A stretch of 64,000 nucleotides of DNA from Chloroflexota bacterium (GCA_026707745.1 JAPOWG010000030.1:42588-106587), one strand, 5' to 3'. Positions 8,837-17,975 are shown, counted from the first letter of the stretch. Program-made: numbers and translations. The notes: generated from the letters alone by a model not told the origin.

Positions 8837-9962
8837 TGGACCTCCTCTCTTCGAATTGCTCGTCGAACAAGTGACAAGCAACTTCGTGCTTTTCTTCTAC
8901 GGTGATCTGCGATGGTTCCTCCAGGGCGCAATGATCCCAGGCGAAGGGACAGCGCAACCGGAAGATGCAGCCCGAGGGCGGGTTGCGCGGATCATGCGTG
9001 ATGCCTTCAGTGATCTTCAAGGGTTTGCGCTCTTTGATCGAGGGGATGGAATCGATGAGCAGTTGCGTATAGGGATGCAGCGGATTGGCATAGACATTTT
9101 CCACTGGCGCGATCTCGACGATTTTGCCGGCGTACATCACAGCGATGCGATCGACGATCTGCGCCAGCAAGCCCATATCGTGGCCGATGACGATCAGGGA
9201 AACGCCGATCTCGTCTTTCACCTCCACCAGGGTTTGCGCCACGATCCGCTGCACCACCACATCCAGCGCGCTGGTCGCCTCGTCGGCGATGACGACCGTA
9301 GGATGCAGCGCCACGCCCATGGCGATGCAAACACGCTGCTTCATGCCGCCGCTGAGTTCGTGGGGGTACATATTGAAGATGCGGTTTGGCAAGCCCACCT
9401 GTTGAAAGAGGTCGTATATCCGTTCTTTGAGCGGTTCATAGCGCAGCAGTACGCTCAAGTTCCGCAGCCATTCGCCGACATATTTTCTAAGTGACTCTTT
9501 TCGCCTTGGCCGCCTGACCTTCCGCAAGAATACTTTGAGGCGTTCTTTGAACGACTCATAATTCGCTTTGCCCTCATGGGATTCGATGACGTCGATGATT
9601 TGGTTTTTGACGCGCATGGTCGGGTTGAGCGAATTCATGGCGCCTTGCGGTATCAGGGATAATCTGGTCCAGCGGAACTTGCGCAATTCCTCTTCGGTCA
9701 GGTCCAGCACCTCGGTGCCTTCGACCTCGATGCTGCCATGCACGATATAACCGGGCGGTTGCACCAATTGCAGAATGCCATAGGCTGTGGTTGATTTGCC
9801 GCAGCCGGATTCGCCTACCAAGCCCAATGTTTCGCCCTCGTACAACTCGAAGCTGATATCGCTGACAGCGATGACATCGCCCTGCGGCGTCGCATAATGA
9901 ATACGCAGGTTGTCTACATTGAGGACAACGCGGTCGCTACCGGAGTTATTCTGCTCAGACAT
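8808..9962 (-). CDS. OppD-like ABC transporter ATP-binding protein
   Basis: 384 residues. Walker A GESGCGKST, signature ELSGGMKQRV, Walker B VVIADEATSALD and the OppD-type C-terminal cysteine block (CIFRLRCPFAWDHC) are present. It powers uptake of peptides or oligosaccharides with the adjacent permeases. Between the Q-loop region and the signature there is an extra, very basic stretch of about 40 residues (RKVRRPRRKESLRK) not usual in OppD; the second OppD of the window lacks it. The start has GAAGGG upstream. Its end overlaps the fused OppF gene by 29 bp. Confidence 0.94.
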   Translation of the reverse strand: MSEQNNSGSDRVVLNVDNLRIHYATPQGDVIAVSDISFELYEGETLGLVGESGCGKSTTAYGILQLVQPPGYIVHGSIEVEGTEVLDLTEEELRKFRWTRLSLIPQGAMNSLNPTMRVKNQIIDVIESHEGKANYESFKERLKVFLRKVRRPRRKESLRKYVGEWLRNLSVLLRYEPLKERIYDLFQQVGLPNRIFNMYPHELSGGMKQRVCIAMGVALHPTVVIADEATSALDVVVQRIVAQTLVEVKDEIGVSLIVIGHDMGLLAQIVDRIAVMYAGKIVEIAPVENVYANPLHPYTQLLIDSIPSIKERKPLKITEGITHDPRNPPSGCIFRLRCPFAWDHCALEEPSQITVEEKHEVACHLFDEQFEERRSNAFAAIANS

Positions 9963-9983
9963 GCGTGTTGGTCCCTTCCGGCT

Positions 9984-10934
9984 CTAGTTCGCCTTGCGCA
10001 GGCGCGGATTGGCTATTTCGTCCAGGCCCAGGTTGATCAGCAAGAGCGCGATGAAGACAATTGCCAGAATCACGGTCGGGATGCCCCACCACCACCACAT
10101 ATGGCGCAGCAAGGCAGCCGCTTCAATCGAGAAGAAAATCGCCACCCCAAGCGAGGGAATCCGCTGCGGACCGAAGCCAAGCACTTCCAGACCCACCGCC
10201 GAGATGATCGCGCCGGTCATGTTGCCGATGTAACTAGCCGCTAAATAGGGCAGCAAATTGGGCATGATTTCCTTGAACATGATGTCGCGCACCGGTACGC
10301 CGGAGAGCCGCGCCATTTGCACATAACCGCTCTCGCGCATGCTGAGGACCTGGGCGCGGATGTAGCGGGTCGGCGTCGCCCAGGCGAACATGGAAATCAG
10401 CAGGGCCATGGTAATCAGGTCCACACTGCCCAAGACCGATTGGATCACGATCAAGACGAGCAGCGAGGGTATGGTAATGGTGATGTCGGTGGCTAAACGA
10501 ATCACATCATCGATCCAACCGCCGAGAAAACCAGCCAGAAAGCCCAGGAAAATGCCGACGAGCATACCAACCGATGCGGCGATCGCGCCGACGCCAAGCG
10601 TGCGCGGCGTCCCGACGATCAAGAGCGCCAGCATATCGCGCCCGCTGTTTTCCGTGCCCAGTGGATGTTCAGGGACGCCGACCAGAATGGTGTTCTTGCC
10701 CTTCTGATATTCCATCCCATAGGGCGGTAAATTGAGTGGCGCGCTCGCATTAAGCGCCAGGCTGGTATCCCAAAATGTGTTGCCAAGGAAGATCAGGAAG
10801 AAGATGATGCCCAGGATCGACACACCCGCGAGGAACTTCCAATTGAGCCAGGGATTGTCGAAACGGTTGAAAGCGCCGGCTTTTTTGGTACCGCCGGCAA
10901 CGATCGTAGTCTTGGCGTTTGCTTCTGCAGCCAT
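9984..10934 (-). CDS. ABC transporter permease, OppC/DppC type
   Basis: 316 residues. One N-terminal helix (about 33-50) precedes a periplasmic-type loop and then five further helices of the binding-protein-dependent permease domain. The EAA-type cytoplasmic loop that docks the ATPase is visible (YVQMARLSGVPVRDI). It forms a heterodimeric channel with the OppB-type subunit encoded 2 bp upstream. The ATG has GGGAGGT directly before it. Position in the operon is B > C > D > F. Confidence 0.94.
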   Translation of the reverse strand: MAAEANAKTTIVAGGTKKAGAFNRFDNPWLNWKFLAGVSILGIIFFLIFLGNTFWDTSLALNASAPLNLPPYGMEYQKGKNTILVGVPEHPLGTENSGRDMLALLIVGTPRTLGVGAIAASVGMLVGIFLGFLAGFLGGWIDDVIRLATDITITIPSLLVLIVIQSVLGSVDLITMALLISMFAWATPTRYIRAQVLSMRESGYVQMARLSGVPVRDIMFKEIMPNLLPYLAASYIGNMTGAIISAVGLEVLGFGPQRIPSLGVAIFFSIEAAALLRHMWWWWGIPTVILAIVFIALLLINLGLDEIANPRLRKAN

Positions 10935-10936
10935 CG

Positions 10937-11950
10937 CTACCTCCCTTCCAGGCTAATGCGCGGGTCGATAAGCGGGTAGCTCAAGTCGATGATCAAGACC
11001 GCCAGGGCGCTGGTGACAATCAAAATGAAAGAGGTGCCTTGTATCAGATTGAAGTCTTGTTCGCGAATCGCGGTGAAAATTAAGGTGCCCATACCGTTGT
11101 AATTGAATATGACCTCGACCAGGACGGAGCCGCCCACAAGCGTACCGATAGACACGGCCAGAGCCGTCATCTGCGGCAAAATCGCATTGCGGATCATGTA
11201 GCGGTACAAGACATAAAAGGGCTTCAAGCCCTTTGCTTGCGCCAGGATCATATAATCCTCGCCCTCGATCGTCACCATCATCCCCCGCATACCAAGCGCC
11301 CAATAACCAAATGTCACCAGCACGATCGCCATTGCCGGCAAGAAACCGTGATGGAGCACGCTGGCTATGAAGTCCAGTGTAAATTCGGGTTTGCTGAATG
11401 AATGGTGATAGGCATATGCCTGGGGGAATATGTTAAGCAAAAAGCCGAATATATAGACCAGCAACAGACCCGCTAACAAGGGCGGGATGGACGTGAAGAT
11501 CATCGACATTGGGATCAGAACTTTGACCAGCTTCGGCGTCTTGGTCCATGCCAGCAGAGCGCCAAACAGATTGCCGACGGTGAAGAAGATCAGTGTCGCT
11601 ATCCCGACCAGGCCAATCGTCCAGGGCAAGGCGCGCCCGACCAATTGCGAGACAGGCGAGGGAAAGCGCGCCATGGCCAACCCAAGGTCGAAGTTCAGTA
11701 GATTCCCCATGTAACGAAGATACTGCACGTAAACCGGATCGTTTAGCCCAAAGCGTTCTTTCCAGCCTTCAATTATCAGATCGGCGTTTTCTACAAAACC
11801 CGCCTGCTGCGACATGCGCGCTACCATCGCGGTGATGGGATCGCCCGGCGCCAGGCGTGGAATGATAAAGATCAAGGTCGCCGCCACCCACAAGGTCAGG
11901 AAAAAAACCAATAATCGGCGCACAATATAGTTGAGCGATAGGCTTCCCAT
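10937..11950 (-). CDS. ABC transporter permease, OppB/DppB type
   Basis: 337 residues. The first transmembrane helix is at 9-29, followed by the typical RLAPGDP motif of DppB proteins, then a long external loop and five more helices. The EAA-like loop reads YMILAQAKGLKPFYVLYRY. It is the partner of the OppC-type permease, with only 2 bp between the genes. The binding-protein gene lies 178 bp upstream, and a strong hairpin lies in that gap. The substrate is not readable. Confidence 0.94.
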   Translation of the reverse strand: MGSLSLNYIVRRLLVFFLTLWVAATLIFIIPRLAPGDPITAMVARMSQQAGFVENADLIIEGWKERFGLNDPVYVQYLRYMGNLLNFDLGLAMARFPSPVSQLVGRALPWTIGLVGIATLIFFTVGNLFGALLAWTKTPKLVKVLIPMSMIFTSIPPLLAGLLLVYIFGFLLNIFPQAYAYHHSFSKPEFTLDFIASVLHHGFLPAMAIVLVTFGYWALGMRGMMVTIEGEDYMILAQAKGLKPFYVLYRYMIRNAILPQMTALAVSIGTLVGGSVLVEVIFNYNGMGTLIFTAIREQDFNLIQGTSFILIVTSALAVLIIDLSYPLIDPRISLEGR

Positions 11951-12087
11951 TTTAGAAGCTTCTTTCTCCTAAACCGTCGATCGCGGTGAACGCACCATAA
12001 AAGAAATACCTATCAAGATTCTTAAGCAATATTCAACAAAATATGCCGGTGCCGAACATGGCCAGGACCAGGGCGCAGGCGGAGAAT

Positions 12088-12111
12088 GAGGTTGGGGCGA
12101 ACCCCAACCTC
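12088..12111 (-). promoter_or_regulatory. intercistronic hairpin between binding protein and permease genes
   Basis: Perfect 10-bp stem GAGGTTGGGG/CCCCAACCTC. The loop is TTCG when read on the transcribed minus strand, i.e. a stable UUCG tetraloop. No T-run follows, so it is more likely an mRNA-stabilising or attenuating element than a full terminator. That would help keep the binding protein in excess over the permeases. Confidence 0.65.
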
Positions 12112-12128
12112 GTACGGAATCGCATCAA

Positions 12129-13886
12129 TTACATGCCAGCTTTGGTGATTTCCTGGAAGAATTGATGGGTCGATTGCCACCAGGTAGCCGGGTGGTTCCA
12201 GTTGTTCTCCGAAGTCGGCCAGCCGTCCCAGTAGGTGCTGTTGAAGGGAATCAGCTTGGTTGCCTGATTGAGCGGGATGAAGGGCAGATCTTCGTAGAGA
12301 TAACGATAGGCTTCTACCACCAGATCAATGGAATCGGGGTGACCCAAAGGCAGCGAGCCGAGCTGGCCAACGAGTTCGCTGTAGGCTTCGTTGTTCATGC
12401 CGTCCCAGCGGACGTGGTTGCTGCCGGAGGAACGCTCGCCCAAAGGTACCCACCAGCGGGCGGTGTAGCGATCCAACGAAGCCCAGGGCTCGTTGATGGA
12501 ACCGCAAGCGTCCCAGTCGGTGGTGGCTTCATAGTTGCCGAAGCGCTTATTGTCGCCCCAGGTGGGCCCAGCGATGACCGCAGCCCGCGCGTCAATACCG
12601 AAGCGCTGCAACTGCTCTACCAGGTTGGTGGTGATGCGGCGTTTCTCGATGAAGCCCTCGTGAACCTGGATTTCCAGGCTCAGCGCGTTGCCATCGCCAT
12701 CCACCCAACGGCCGTCGTCATTAAGCGAATAGCCGTTCTTTTCCAGCAGGGCCGCGGCGGCATCCAGATCGGAGTCGCTGTCGAAAGCCATACCGGCATC
12801 TTCAATCGCATCAATGAAGGGGAACATGGCGCCATACTCGACGTACAGGGTACGCGAGGGAATGGTGACGCCTTCATAAGCGATTTCGATGACCTGATCG
12901 CGGCTGATGGCATGGTTGATCGCCCAGCGCATTTCCGGGTTGTCCCAGGGAGCGCGCTGCGTCTGGAAGGACAGTTGGCGCGGGCAGGGATCCAACCATA
13001 CGAAGGGCATGCCCTCTACCCAGGCGAAGATGTTGTCGTTCTGCGCCTGCATCGCCTCGAATGCGCCCAGGGTGACATCCATGATGCTGTCGAGTTCGTT
13101 GGCGACAGCCATGGTAGTGCGGATCTGATCGTTACCGGTCACGACCCAGAGGGCGCGTTGCGGTTCAGGCAGCTTGAAGACACCGGTCTTGGCGCCCCAC
13201 CAATCGTCGTTGCGGTCGTAGACCCAGGTGGTCTCGTTGGCGGAGGTCAAAACGTAGGGACCCGTGCCCATCGGCCAACCTTGTTCGGGATCGAAGTTAT
13301 TGAAGGTGTAGGGATCCTTGTCCGCCCAAACGTGCTCGGGAAGCATGTTGATGCCGCCCCAGATACGGACCGAGAAGAAGTCCAGTTGGAAGCGCGGGTT
13401 CGGTTGCGTCAGGTTGAATTGAACCGTCAAGTCGTCAACAGCCTCGACGCTCTCAATCCAGGTCTGGACGTTGCCGGCGTAGTTGAGCGAAGCGGTCTCG
13501 TCATTCAGCAGCAGGTCAATGCTGAAGACAACATCGCCCGAATCGAAGGGATGACCGTCAGCCCATTCCGCGCCTTCGCGCAGGTTCAGGGTCCAAACGT
13601 CGAGCGTATCATTGCTTGTCATGCTCTCGGCCAACCAGGGCATGATCTCGCCAGTTTCGTAGTTAAGAATGAAAAGCGGCTCGGCGACGGCTTGATGCAA
13701 ACCCTTGTTACGGTGGTTGTTGGGCAGCATGTAGTTCATCTGGTCGAAGTTGGCGACAGCGCCGGCGGGACCGTCAATATCGAAGATGACGGTGTCTTCG
13801 CGCGCGACATCTTGCGCGACAGCGGTGAAGCTTATCGCGGCAAACATGACGACGAGAAGTACGAAGAGAATCGATCTTGCTTTCAT
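12129..13886 (-). CDS. ABC transporter substrate-binding protein, family 5
   Basis: 585 residues with a signal peptide: charged MKARS, a hydrophobic core, and a likely cut after AVA at residue 24. There is no lipobox cysteine. The mature protein has the SBP family 5 layout, with the VWTLNLREGAEWADGHPF motif used by peptide/nickel/oligosaccharide binders. It is exported and captures the ligand for the OppBCDF-type transporter downstream. A regulator of the GntR/LacI type lies just upstream in the same orientation. Its SD sequence sits in the loop of a small hairpin (13889-13904). Confidence 0.94.
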   Translation of the reverse strand: MKARSILFVLLVVMFAAISFTAVAQDVAREDTVIFDIDGPAGAVANFDQMNYMLPNNHRNKGLHQAVAEPLFILNYETGEIMPWLAESMTSNDTLDVWTLNLREGAEWADGHPFDSGDVVFSIDLLLNDETASLNYAGNVQTWIESVEAVDDLTVQFNLTQPNPRFQLDFFSVRIWGGINMLPEHVWADKDPYTFNNFDPEQGWPMGTGPYVLTSANETTWVYDRNDDWWGAKTGVFKLPEPQRALWVVTGNDQIRTTMAVANELDSIMDVTLGAFEAMQAQNDNIFAWVEGMPFVWLDPCPRQLSFQTQRAPWDNPEMRWAINHAISRDQVIEIAYEGVTIPSRTLYVEYGAMFPFIDAIEDAGMAFDSDSDLDAAAALLEKNGYSLNDDGRWVDGDGNALSLEIQVHEGFIEKRRITTNLVEQLQRFGIDARAAVIAGPTWGDNKRFGNYEATTDWDACGSINEPWASLDRYTARWWVPLGERSSGSNHVRWDGMNNEAYSELVGQLGSLPLGHPDSIDLVVEAYRYLYEDLPFIPLNQATKLIPFNSTYWDGWPTSENNWNHPATWWQSTHQFFQEITKAGM

Positions 13887-13888
13887 GG

Positions 13889-13904
13889 GTTGTACTCCTA
13901 CAAC
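13889..13904 (-). promoter_or_regulatory. hairpin/inverted repeat enclosing the ribosome binding site
   Basis: Minus strand reads GTTGTA-GGAG-TACAAC, 4 nt before the ATG at 13886. The 6-bp arms flank exactly the GGAG Shine-Dalgarno. The half-site TTGTA also resembles the arms of the regulator palindrome at 15256-15279, so it could be either a translational control hairpin or a degenerate operator. Confidence 0.45.
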
Positions 13905-14048
13905 TAATCACTAAAAGATATGCGTTTGCCAACTCCGGTATTGGTTTGTCATTCGAGGGGAATGACGGGCGCGTTGACGGCACCCTGGACTAACAAAGAT
14001 TGGTTCGTCCTGTTTCTTCCGATGTGGCCTCCTCTCCCAAATCCACTT

Positions 14049-15221
14049 CTATTGCCGCATGACCAACAATGGCGCTGCGGTTGAACTTCGGATTCGCAAC
14101 TGAGTCGGCACCTCGTGAGAGCGAGTAGACATTTCTCCGCCCCGCAAACGCTCTATCAGCATCCGAGACGCGACCTTGCCCAACTCATAGGCATTTTGAG
14201 ATACGGTTGTTAGCGGGACACCAATATGAGAAGCCATACCAATATCGTCGAAACCGACTATTGATACATCATCTGGCACGGCATAACCGATATTCCGCAG
14301 CGCGCTCATCGCGATAATCGCAAGAATGTCGTTGATACAGACTATCGCAGTCGGTTTGGGCACTACCGAATCGGTAAGCCATTCAACTTGCTCAATGATG
14401 TGCTGGCTCTGTTCGCCGACCAAGCTGTAGATATCGGTCTCGTGGAATTCGTGACGCGCCGGCGGGTTGATTTTCCAAGGGGCATAGGCAACCAAGCCAC
14501 GCTCTTCAATGGCGGTCACATAGCCACGATGCCGTTCATTGACTGGATGGAGATCGTCGATATTTGGCATTAATGGCACAATTTGCTGATGCCCCAGTTC
14601 GATCAGATGTTGAACCAGATCATAGGAACCGCCGAAATTATCGCTCGATACATAATCCGCCCGGATACCCTCTACGGGGCGATCCATAAAGACGATGGGA
14701 ATCTTGCGACGTTCGTATTCCAACAGAATGGATCTGGTAACATCCGTCGGTTTGGCATTCGCCCAGAGCATCAGGCCGGCGACGTTGTCATCCAACAATT
14801 GTTGCAAAATACGCGCTTCGTCATCACGGTCTTGTGAATTGCTGAATATCACCTGATAGCCGGCAGAACGCAATTCGGTCTGGGCGCTGTTTAGGATGTT
14901 GGTATGGATCTCGTTGTGGAAACTGCAAGTGAGGTAACCTATGGATCGACTGGCGACATGGTCCTGGGGCTGGTAGACGACAAAGGTCCCGCGTCCCGCC
15001 GTTCGTTTGATCAAGCCTTCAACTTCAATCCGTTGCAAGGCGATGCGCACGGTCGTTCGGCTAATATCCAAATGCTTGGACAACTGAGTCTCTGTGGGGA
15101 TTCGCTCACCGTATCCCCATCGCTCGGATACGATCAAACGACGCAATTGATTGTGCAACTGCACATGCAAGGAGATGAAACTGCTATGGTCGAGCCGTAT
15201 TTCACCGAGTTTGTCGTGCAT
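14049..15221 (-). CDS. GntR/LacI chimeric transcriptional regulator (AraR-like)
   Basis: 390 residues from the ATG at 15221. Longer non-ATG starts run into the operator palindrome, so the shorter form is preferred. Residues about 14-82 form a GntR winged helix (IPTETQLSKHLDISRTTVRIAL). Residues 92-385 are a LacI/periplasmic-binding-type sensor (SIGYLT..., PTAIVCINDILA, DVSIVGFDDIG). This architecture is that of AraR-type repressors, which release DNA on binding a sugar. It sits just upstream of the first ABC importer operon and has a perfect palindrome at its own 5' end, so autoregulation and control of the importer are likely. Confidence 0.92.
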   Translation of the reverse strand: MHDKLGEIRLDHSSFISLHVQLHNQLRRLIVSERWGYGERIPTETQLSKHLDISRTTVRIALQRIEVEGLIKRTAGRGTFVVYQPQDHVASRSIGYLTCSFHNEIHTNILNSAQTELRSAGYQVIFSNSQDRDDEARILQQLLDDNVAGLMLWANAKPTDVTRSILLEYERRKIPIVFMDRPVEGIRADYVSSDNFGGSYDLVQHLIELGHQQIVPLMPNIDDLHPVNERHRGYVTAIEERGLVAYAPWKINPPARHEFHETDIYSLVGEQSQHIIEQVEWLTDSVVPKPTAIVCINDILAIIAMSALRNIGYAVPDDVSIVGFDDIGMASHIGVPLTTVSQNAYELGKVASRMLIERLRGGEMSTRSHEVPTQLRIRSSTAAPLLVMRQ

Positions 15222-15255
15222 AGAAAGCGATAATCTAAGCAAATAGTACTTTTGA

Positions 15256-15279
15256 ATTGTACATAAATGTATGTACAAT
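15256..15279. promoter_or_regulatory. candidate operator for the AraR-like regulator
   Basis: Perfect inverted repeat ATTGTACATA-N4-TATGTACAAT, 35 bp upstream of the regulator ATG and between divergently oriented genes. The TTGTAC/GTACAA half-sites resemble GntR-family and B. subtilis AraR operators as I remember them. Confidence 0.65.
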
Positions 15280-15503
15280 CATTGACTTTATCATGGACTA
15301 AGCCAACATGCAATAGAGTAAAAGTCGTGAGTTTCCTTGTCCGCAACCGGGAGATATTATAAGCGGCGCGCCACAATCGCCACGCTCTATGTTATCATTC
15401 TGCCGCTGCTGGGATTCTAATGCCAGGACATCAAGCCCAGAGCCTGAGATACAGCCGACCCCGTACCAATACGATATAGAAGGAAAGGAATAGGAGACGA
15501 CTC

Positions 15504-15890
15504 GTGGAAGCCACCCGCAACCAAGCAGGCTGCGTGAAGACCACAATCCTCATGGTCGGAAGCGCAGTCATGTTCATCGCAATAATCATCCTGCTCGCCG
15601 ATATCAAGTGCGGTTACGATATCGAAAATTGGTGGGCGCCGCTCTATCCCAATGGCAAGACCGTTTCTGTCGAGTACGACCTGTTCCGACCGCGCGCCCT
15701 GGGCGTGACCAAGTGGATTATGGAATCGACCGATGATGTTGAAACGGTGAAGCAATTCTATCGAAACAAGCGCTTGGAAACGCTGGATGCTGGCAAGTCG
15801 CGCGGCCTGGCCTGGAGCGAGTCCTTTGTGCAGCCGCTGGAAGACGGCCCGGGCAGCCGCATCATTATCTCGAGCGCTTGCGGCAACTAA
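15504..15890 (+). CDS. small membrane-anchored protein of unknown function
   Basis: 128 residues. One hydrophobic helix (about 13-33) follows a short N-terminus. A soluble tail of about 95 residues contains a segment STDDVETVKQFYRNK that looks like a small alpha-beta fold. I do not recognise a family. The gene is divergent from the regulator, and its 5' region holds the palindrome at 15256-15279. It is 30 bp upstream of the TIM-barrel isomerase gene, so it may be co-transcribed with it. Confidence 0.65.
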   Translation: MEATRNQAGCVKTTILMVGSAVMFIAIIILLADIKCGYDIENWWAPLYPNGKTVSVEYDLFRPRALGVTKWIMESTDDVETVKQFYRNKRLETLDAGKSRGLAWSESFVQPLEDGPGSRIIISSACGN

Positions 15891-15920
15891 TCTCAAGCGA
15901 TCACAAATCTAGGACAGTCA

Positions 15921-16820
15921 ATGAAGATTTCGGCTTTTCCCAAGTGCTACCTGGAGGAAATCTCGGATGAAGGCGGCATGACCGTCTTCGACTGGATCGA
16001 AATGGCGAAGCCGCTAGGCGCGGAGGGGCTGGAAATGTACGAGGGCTTCTTCACCAGTCTCGATGACAGTTATATCCGGCAAGTGGGCGATGCCATCGCC
16101 GGAGCCGGCTTCGCCATGCCCATGCTCTGTTGCTCGCCCAACTTCACCCATCCCGACGCGGAGGAACGCGCGAAAGCCGTGGACAAAGAAGCGCAGATGA
16201 TCCGCATCACCAAACTGCTGGGCGGCGACGGCGCGGTATGTCGCGTGCTCAGCGGGCAACGTTACCCTGATGTCAGCCGCGAACAGGGCTTGCAGTGGAC
16301 GGTCGAATGCATTGAAGAAGTGCTCCCGGTGGCGCGGGAGCACAATATCGTGCTGGGATTGGAGAACCACTATAAGGACGGGTTCTGGGAATATCCGGAG
16401 TTTGCGCAGAAGATGGACGTCTTCCTCGATCTGCTGAACGCCATCCCCGAGCGCGAGCATTTCGGCGTCCAATACGACCCATCCAACGCCATCGTCGCCG
16501 GCGATGATCCCATCGACTTGCTGCGCGCGGTCGTCGGGCGCGTGGTCAGCATGCATGCCAGCGACCGCTTTCTCGCCGAGGGTTACACACTGGAGGATTT
16601 GATGGGTAGCGACGGCACAATTGGATATTCGCCCGCCCTTCAGCACGGCGTCACCGGACAAGGCCTGAACGACTACGACATGATCTTTCAAATTCTCAGT
16701 GATGCCGGCTACACTGGCTGGGTCAGCATTGAGGATGGCATGAACGGCATGGATGAAATGCGCGCGTCGATCGACTTTCTCAAAACAATGCGCGAAAAGT
16801 ATTTCAGACCTTCACAATAA
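15921..16820 (+). CDS. sugar phosphate isomerase/epimerase (xylose isomerase-like TIM barrel)
   Basis: 299 residues of the AP-endonuclease-2-like TIM-barrel family. Metal-site residues appear in the expected order: GLENHY (Glu), FGVQYDPSNA (Asp), VSMHASD (His) and WVSIEDG (Glu). Such enzymes use a divalent metal to isomerise or epimerise free or phosphorylated sugars. The ATG follows AGGACAG. It heads a plus-strand series with a zinc dehydrogenase and an HPS-type lyase, suggesting oxidation, isomerisation and cleavage of a polyol or ketose. Confidence 0.9.
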   Translation: MKISAFPKCYLEEISDEGGMTVFDWIEMAKPLGAEGLEMYEGFFTSLDDSYIRQVGDAIAGAGFAMPMLCCSPNFTHPDAEERAKAVDKEAQMIRITKLLGGDGAVCRVLSGQRYPDVSREQGLQWTVECIEEVLPVAREHNIVLGLENHYKDGFWEYPEFAQKMDVFLDLLNAIPEREHFGVQYDPSNAIVAGDDPIDLLRAVVGRVVSMHASDRFLAEGYTLEDLMGSDGTIGYSPALQHGVTGQGLNDYDMIFQILSDAGYTGWVSIEDGMNGMDEMRASIDFLKTMREKYFRPSQ

Positions 16821-16829
16821 TGGATAATG

Positions 16830-16897
16830 CAGGGGCGACTGACGGTCAGTGTCGAAGGGCTGTTTCTACCCGCTCTACACGACCCTGTGAGTCGCCC
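16830..16897. repeat. composite REP-like element (AGGGGCGA...GTCGCCC)
   Basis: Begins AGGGGCGACT and ends GTCGCCC. The interior carries GGTCAGTGTC and a degenerate CTACACGACC, the same parts seen in the elements at 34275-34324 and 35516-35571. Confidence 0.6.
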
Positions 16898-16931
16898 AAA
16901 GACAAGCAAATAAAATCAAGGACAGTTTAAT

Positions 16932-17975
16932 ATGGAAGCCCTAGTCAAATTCGGACGCGAGGACAAACAGGTCGAGATCCGCGATATCGCGCAACCGCCG
17001 GATCCCGGTCCTGGCGAGGTCGTGGTGGAAGTGCGGGCAGCGGGCGTCTGTGGCAGCGACCTGCACATGTGGCGCGATCATCAGAGTTGGACGATCAAGC
17101 TGCCGCTGGTGCTGGGGCACGAATTCTGCGGCCTCGTCGCCGCCATCGGCGCGGATGTGGCAGGTTTCCAGGTCGGCGACCGCGTGGCCGTCGAGACAGC
17201 GGCAGAGATCTGCGGCAACTGTGTCTTCTGCCACGCGGGGGAATATAATCAATGCCCGCATCGCTTGGGTTACGGCGCTCTTTACGACGGCGCCTTCACC
17301 CGTTTCGTAACCGCCCGGCAAGGGATACTGCATCACATCCCGGCAAATGTGCCCTTTGAATATGCCGCGCTCACCGAACCGATTTGCGTGGCTTACAACG
17401 CGCTGGTGGAAAAGACGCCGGTGTTGCATCCCGGCGACACGGTTGTGATTCAAGGTCCCGGGCCGATCGGCATGATGGCGCTCTTCGTAGCCAAGCTGCG
17501 CGGCGCCAGCGAGATTATCATGCTCGGCACCGACGTTGACAAACAGCGCCTGGGCGTCGCGGAGCAGATCGGCGCGACCAGGACGCTCAACATCGACGAA
17601 GACGACCCCATCGAATTGCTTCGCTCGCTGGGGGACGGCTACGGCGCCGACTTGATCGTCGACTGCACCGGCGTCAGCATCGCCTTGCAATCGGCGCTGG
17701 AAATGGTCCGCCCCAACGGCATCATCACCAAAATCGGCTGGGGACCGGAGCCGTTGAACTTCAATCTGGATCCCCTGGTACAAAAGGCCGTGACGCTGCA
17801 AGGCACTTTCAGCCACCTGTATTCGACCTGGGAACGCGCGCTTGGCTTGCTGTCATCCGGGCAGATCGATCTGGAACTGATCATCGGCGGCGTTTATCCC
17901 CTGGGCGACTGGACCGAAGCCTTCGAAGAGATGGAAGCCGGCAACAACGTCAAGTCGGTTCTTTTGCCCGCCTAG
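16932..17975 (+). CDS. zinc-dependent medium-chain alcohol/polyol dehydrogenase
   Basis: 347 residues. Catalytic zinc ligands C40 and H63-E64 (LGHEFCG) are present. The structural zinc cysteines are C94, C97, C100 and C108. The NAD-binding motif GPGPIGMM is visible. It belongs to the MDR superfamily, sorbitol/threonine/galactitol dehydrogenase branch. It should oxidise a secondary alcohol of a polyol or sugar with NAD+. It lies between the TIM-barrel isomerase and the HPS-type lyase on the same strand, separated by intergenic repeats, so shared function is plausible but a single transcript is not certain. Confidence 0.93.
   Translation: MEALVKFGREDKQVEIRDIAQPPDPGPGEVVVEVRAAGVCGSDLHMWRDHQSWTIKLPLVLGHEFCGLVAAIGADVAGFQVGDRVAVETAAEICGNCVFCHAGEYNQCPHRLGYGALYDGAFTRFVTARQGILHHIPANVPFEYAALTEPICVAYNALVEKTPVLHPGDTVVIQGPGPIGMMALFVAKLRGASEIIMLGTDVDKQRLGVAEQIGATRTLNIDEDDPIELLRSLGDGYGADLIVDCTGVSIALQSALEMVRPNGIITKIGWGPEPLNFNLDPLVQKAVTLQGTFSHLYSTWERALGLLSSGQIDLELIIGGVYPLGDWTEAFEEMEAGNNVKSVLLPA

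Noticed and set aside
12162..13907. 581-codon plus-strand open frame
   Set aside because: Exactly opposite the binding-protein gene. It has no family motifs and arises from GC-biased codon positions on the other strand.
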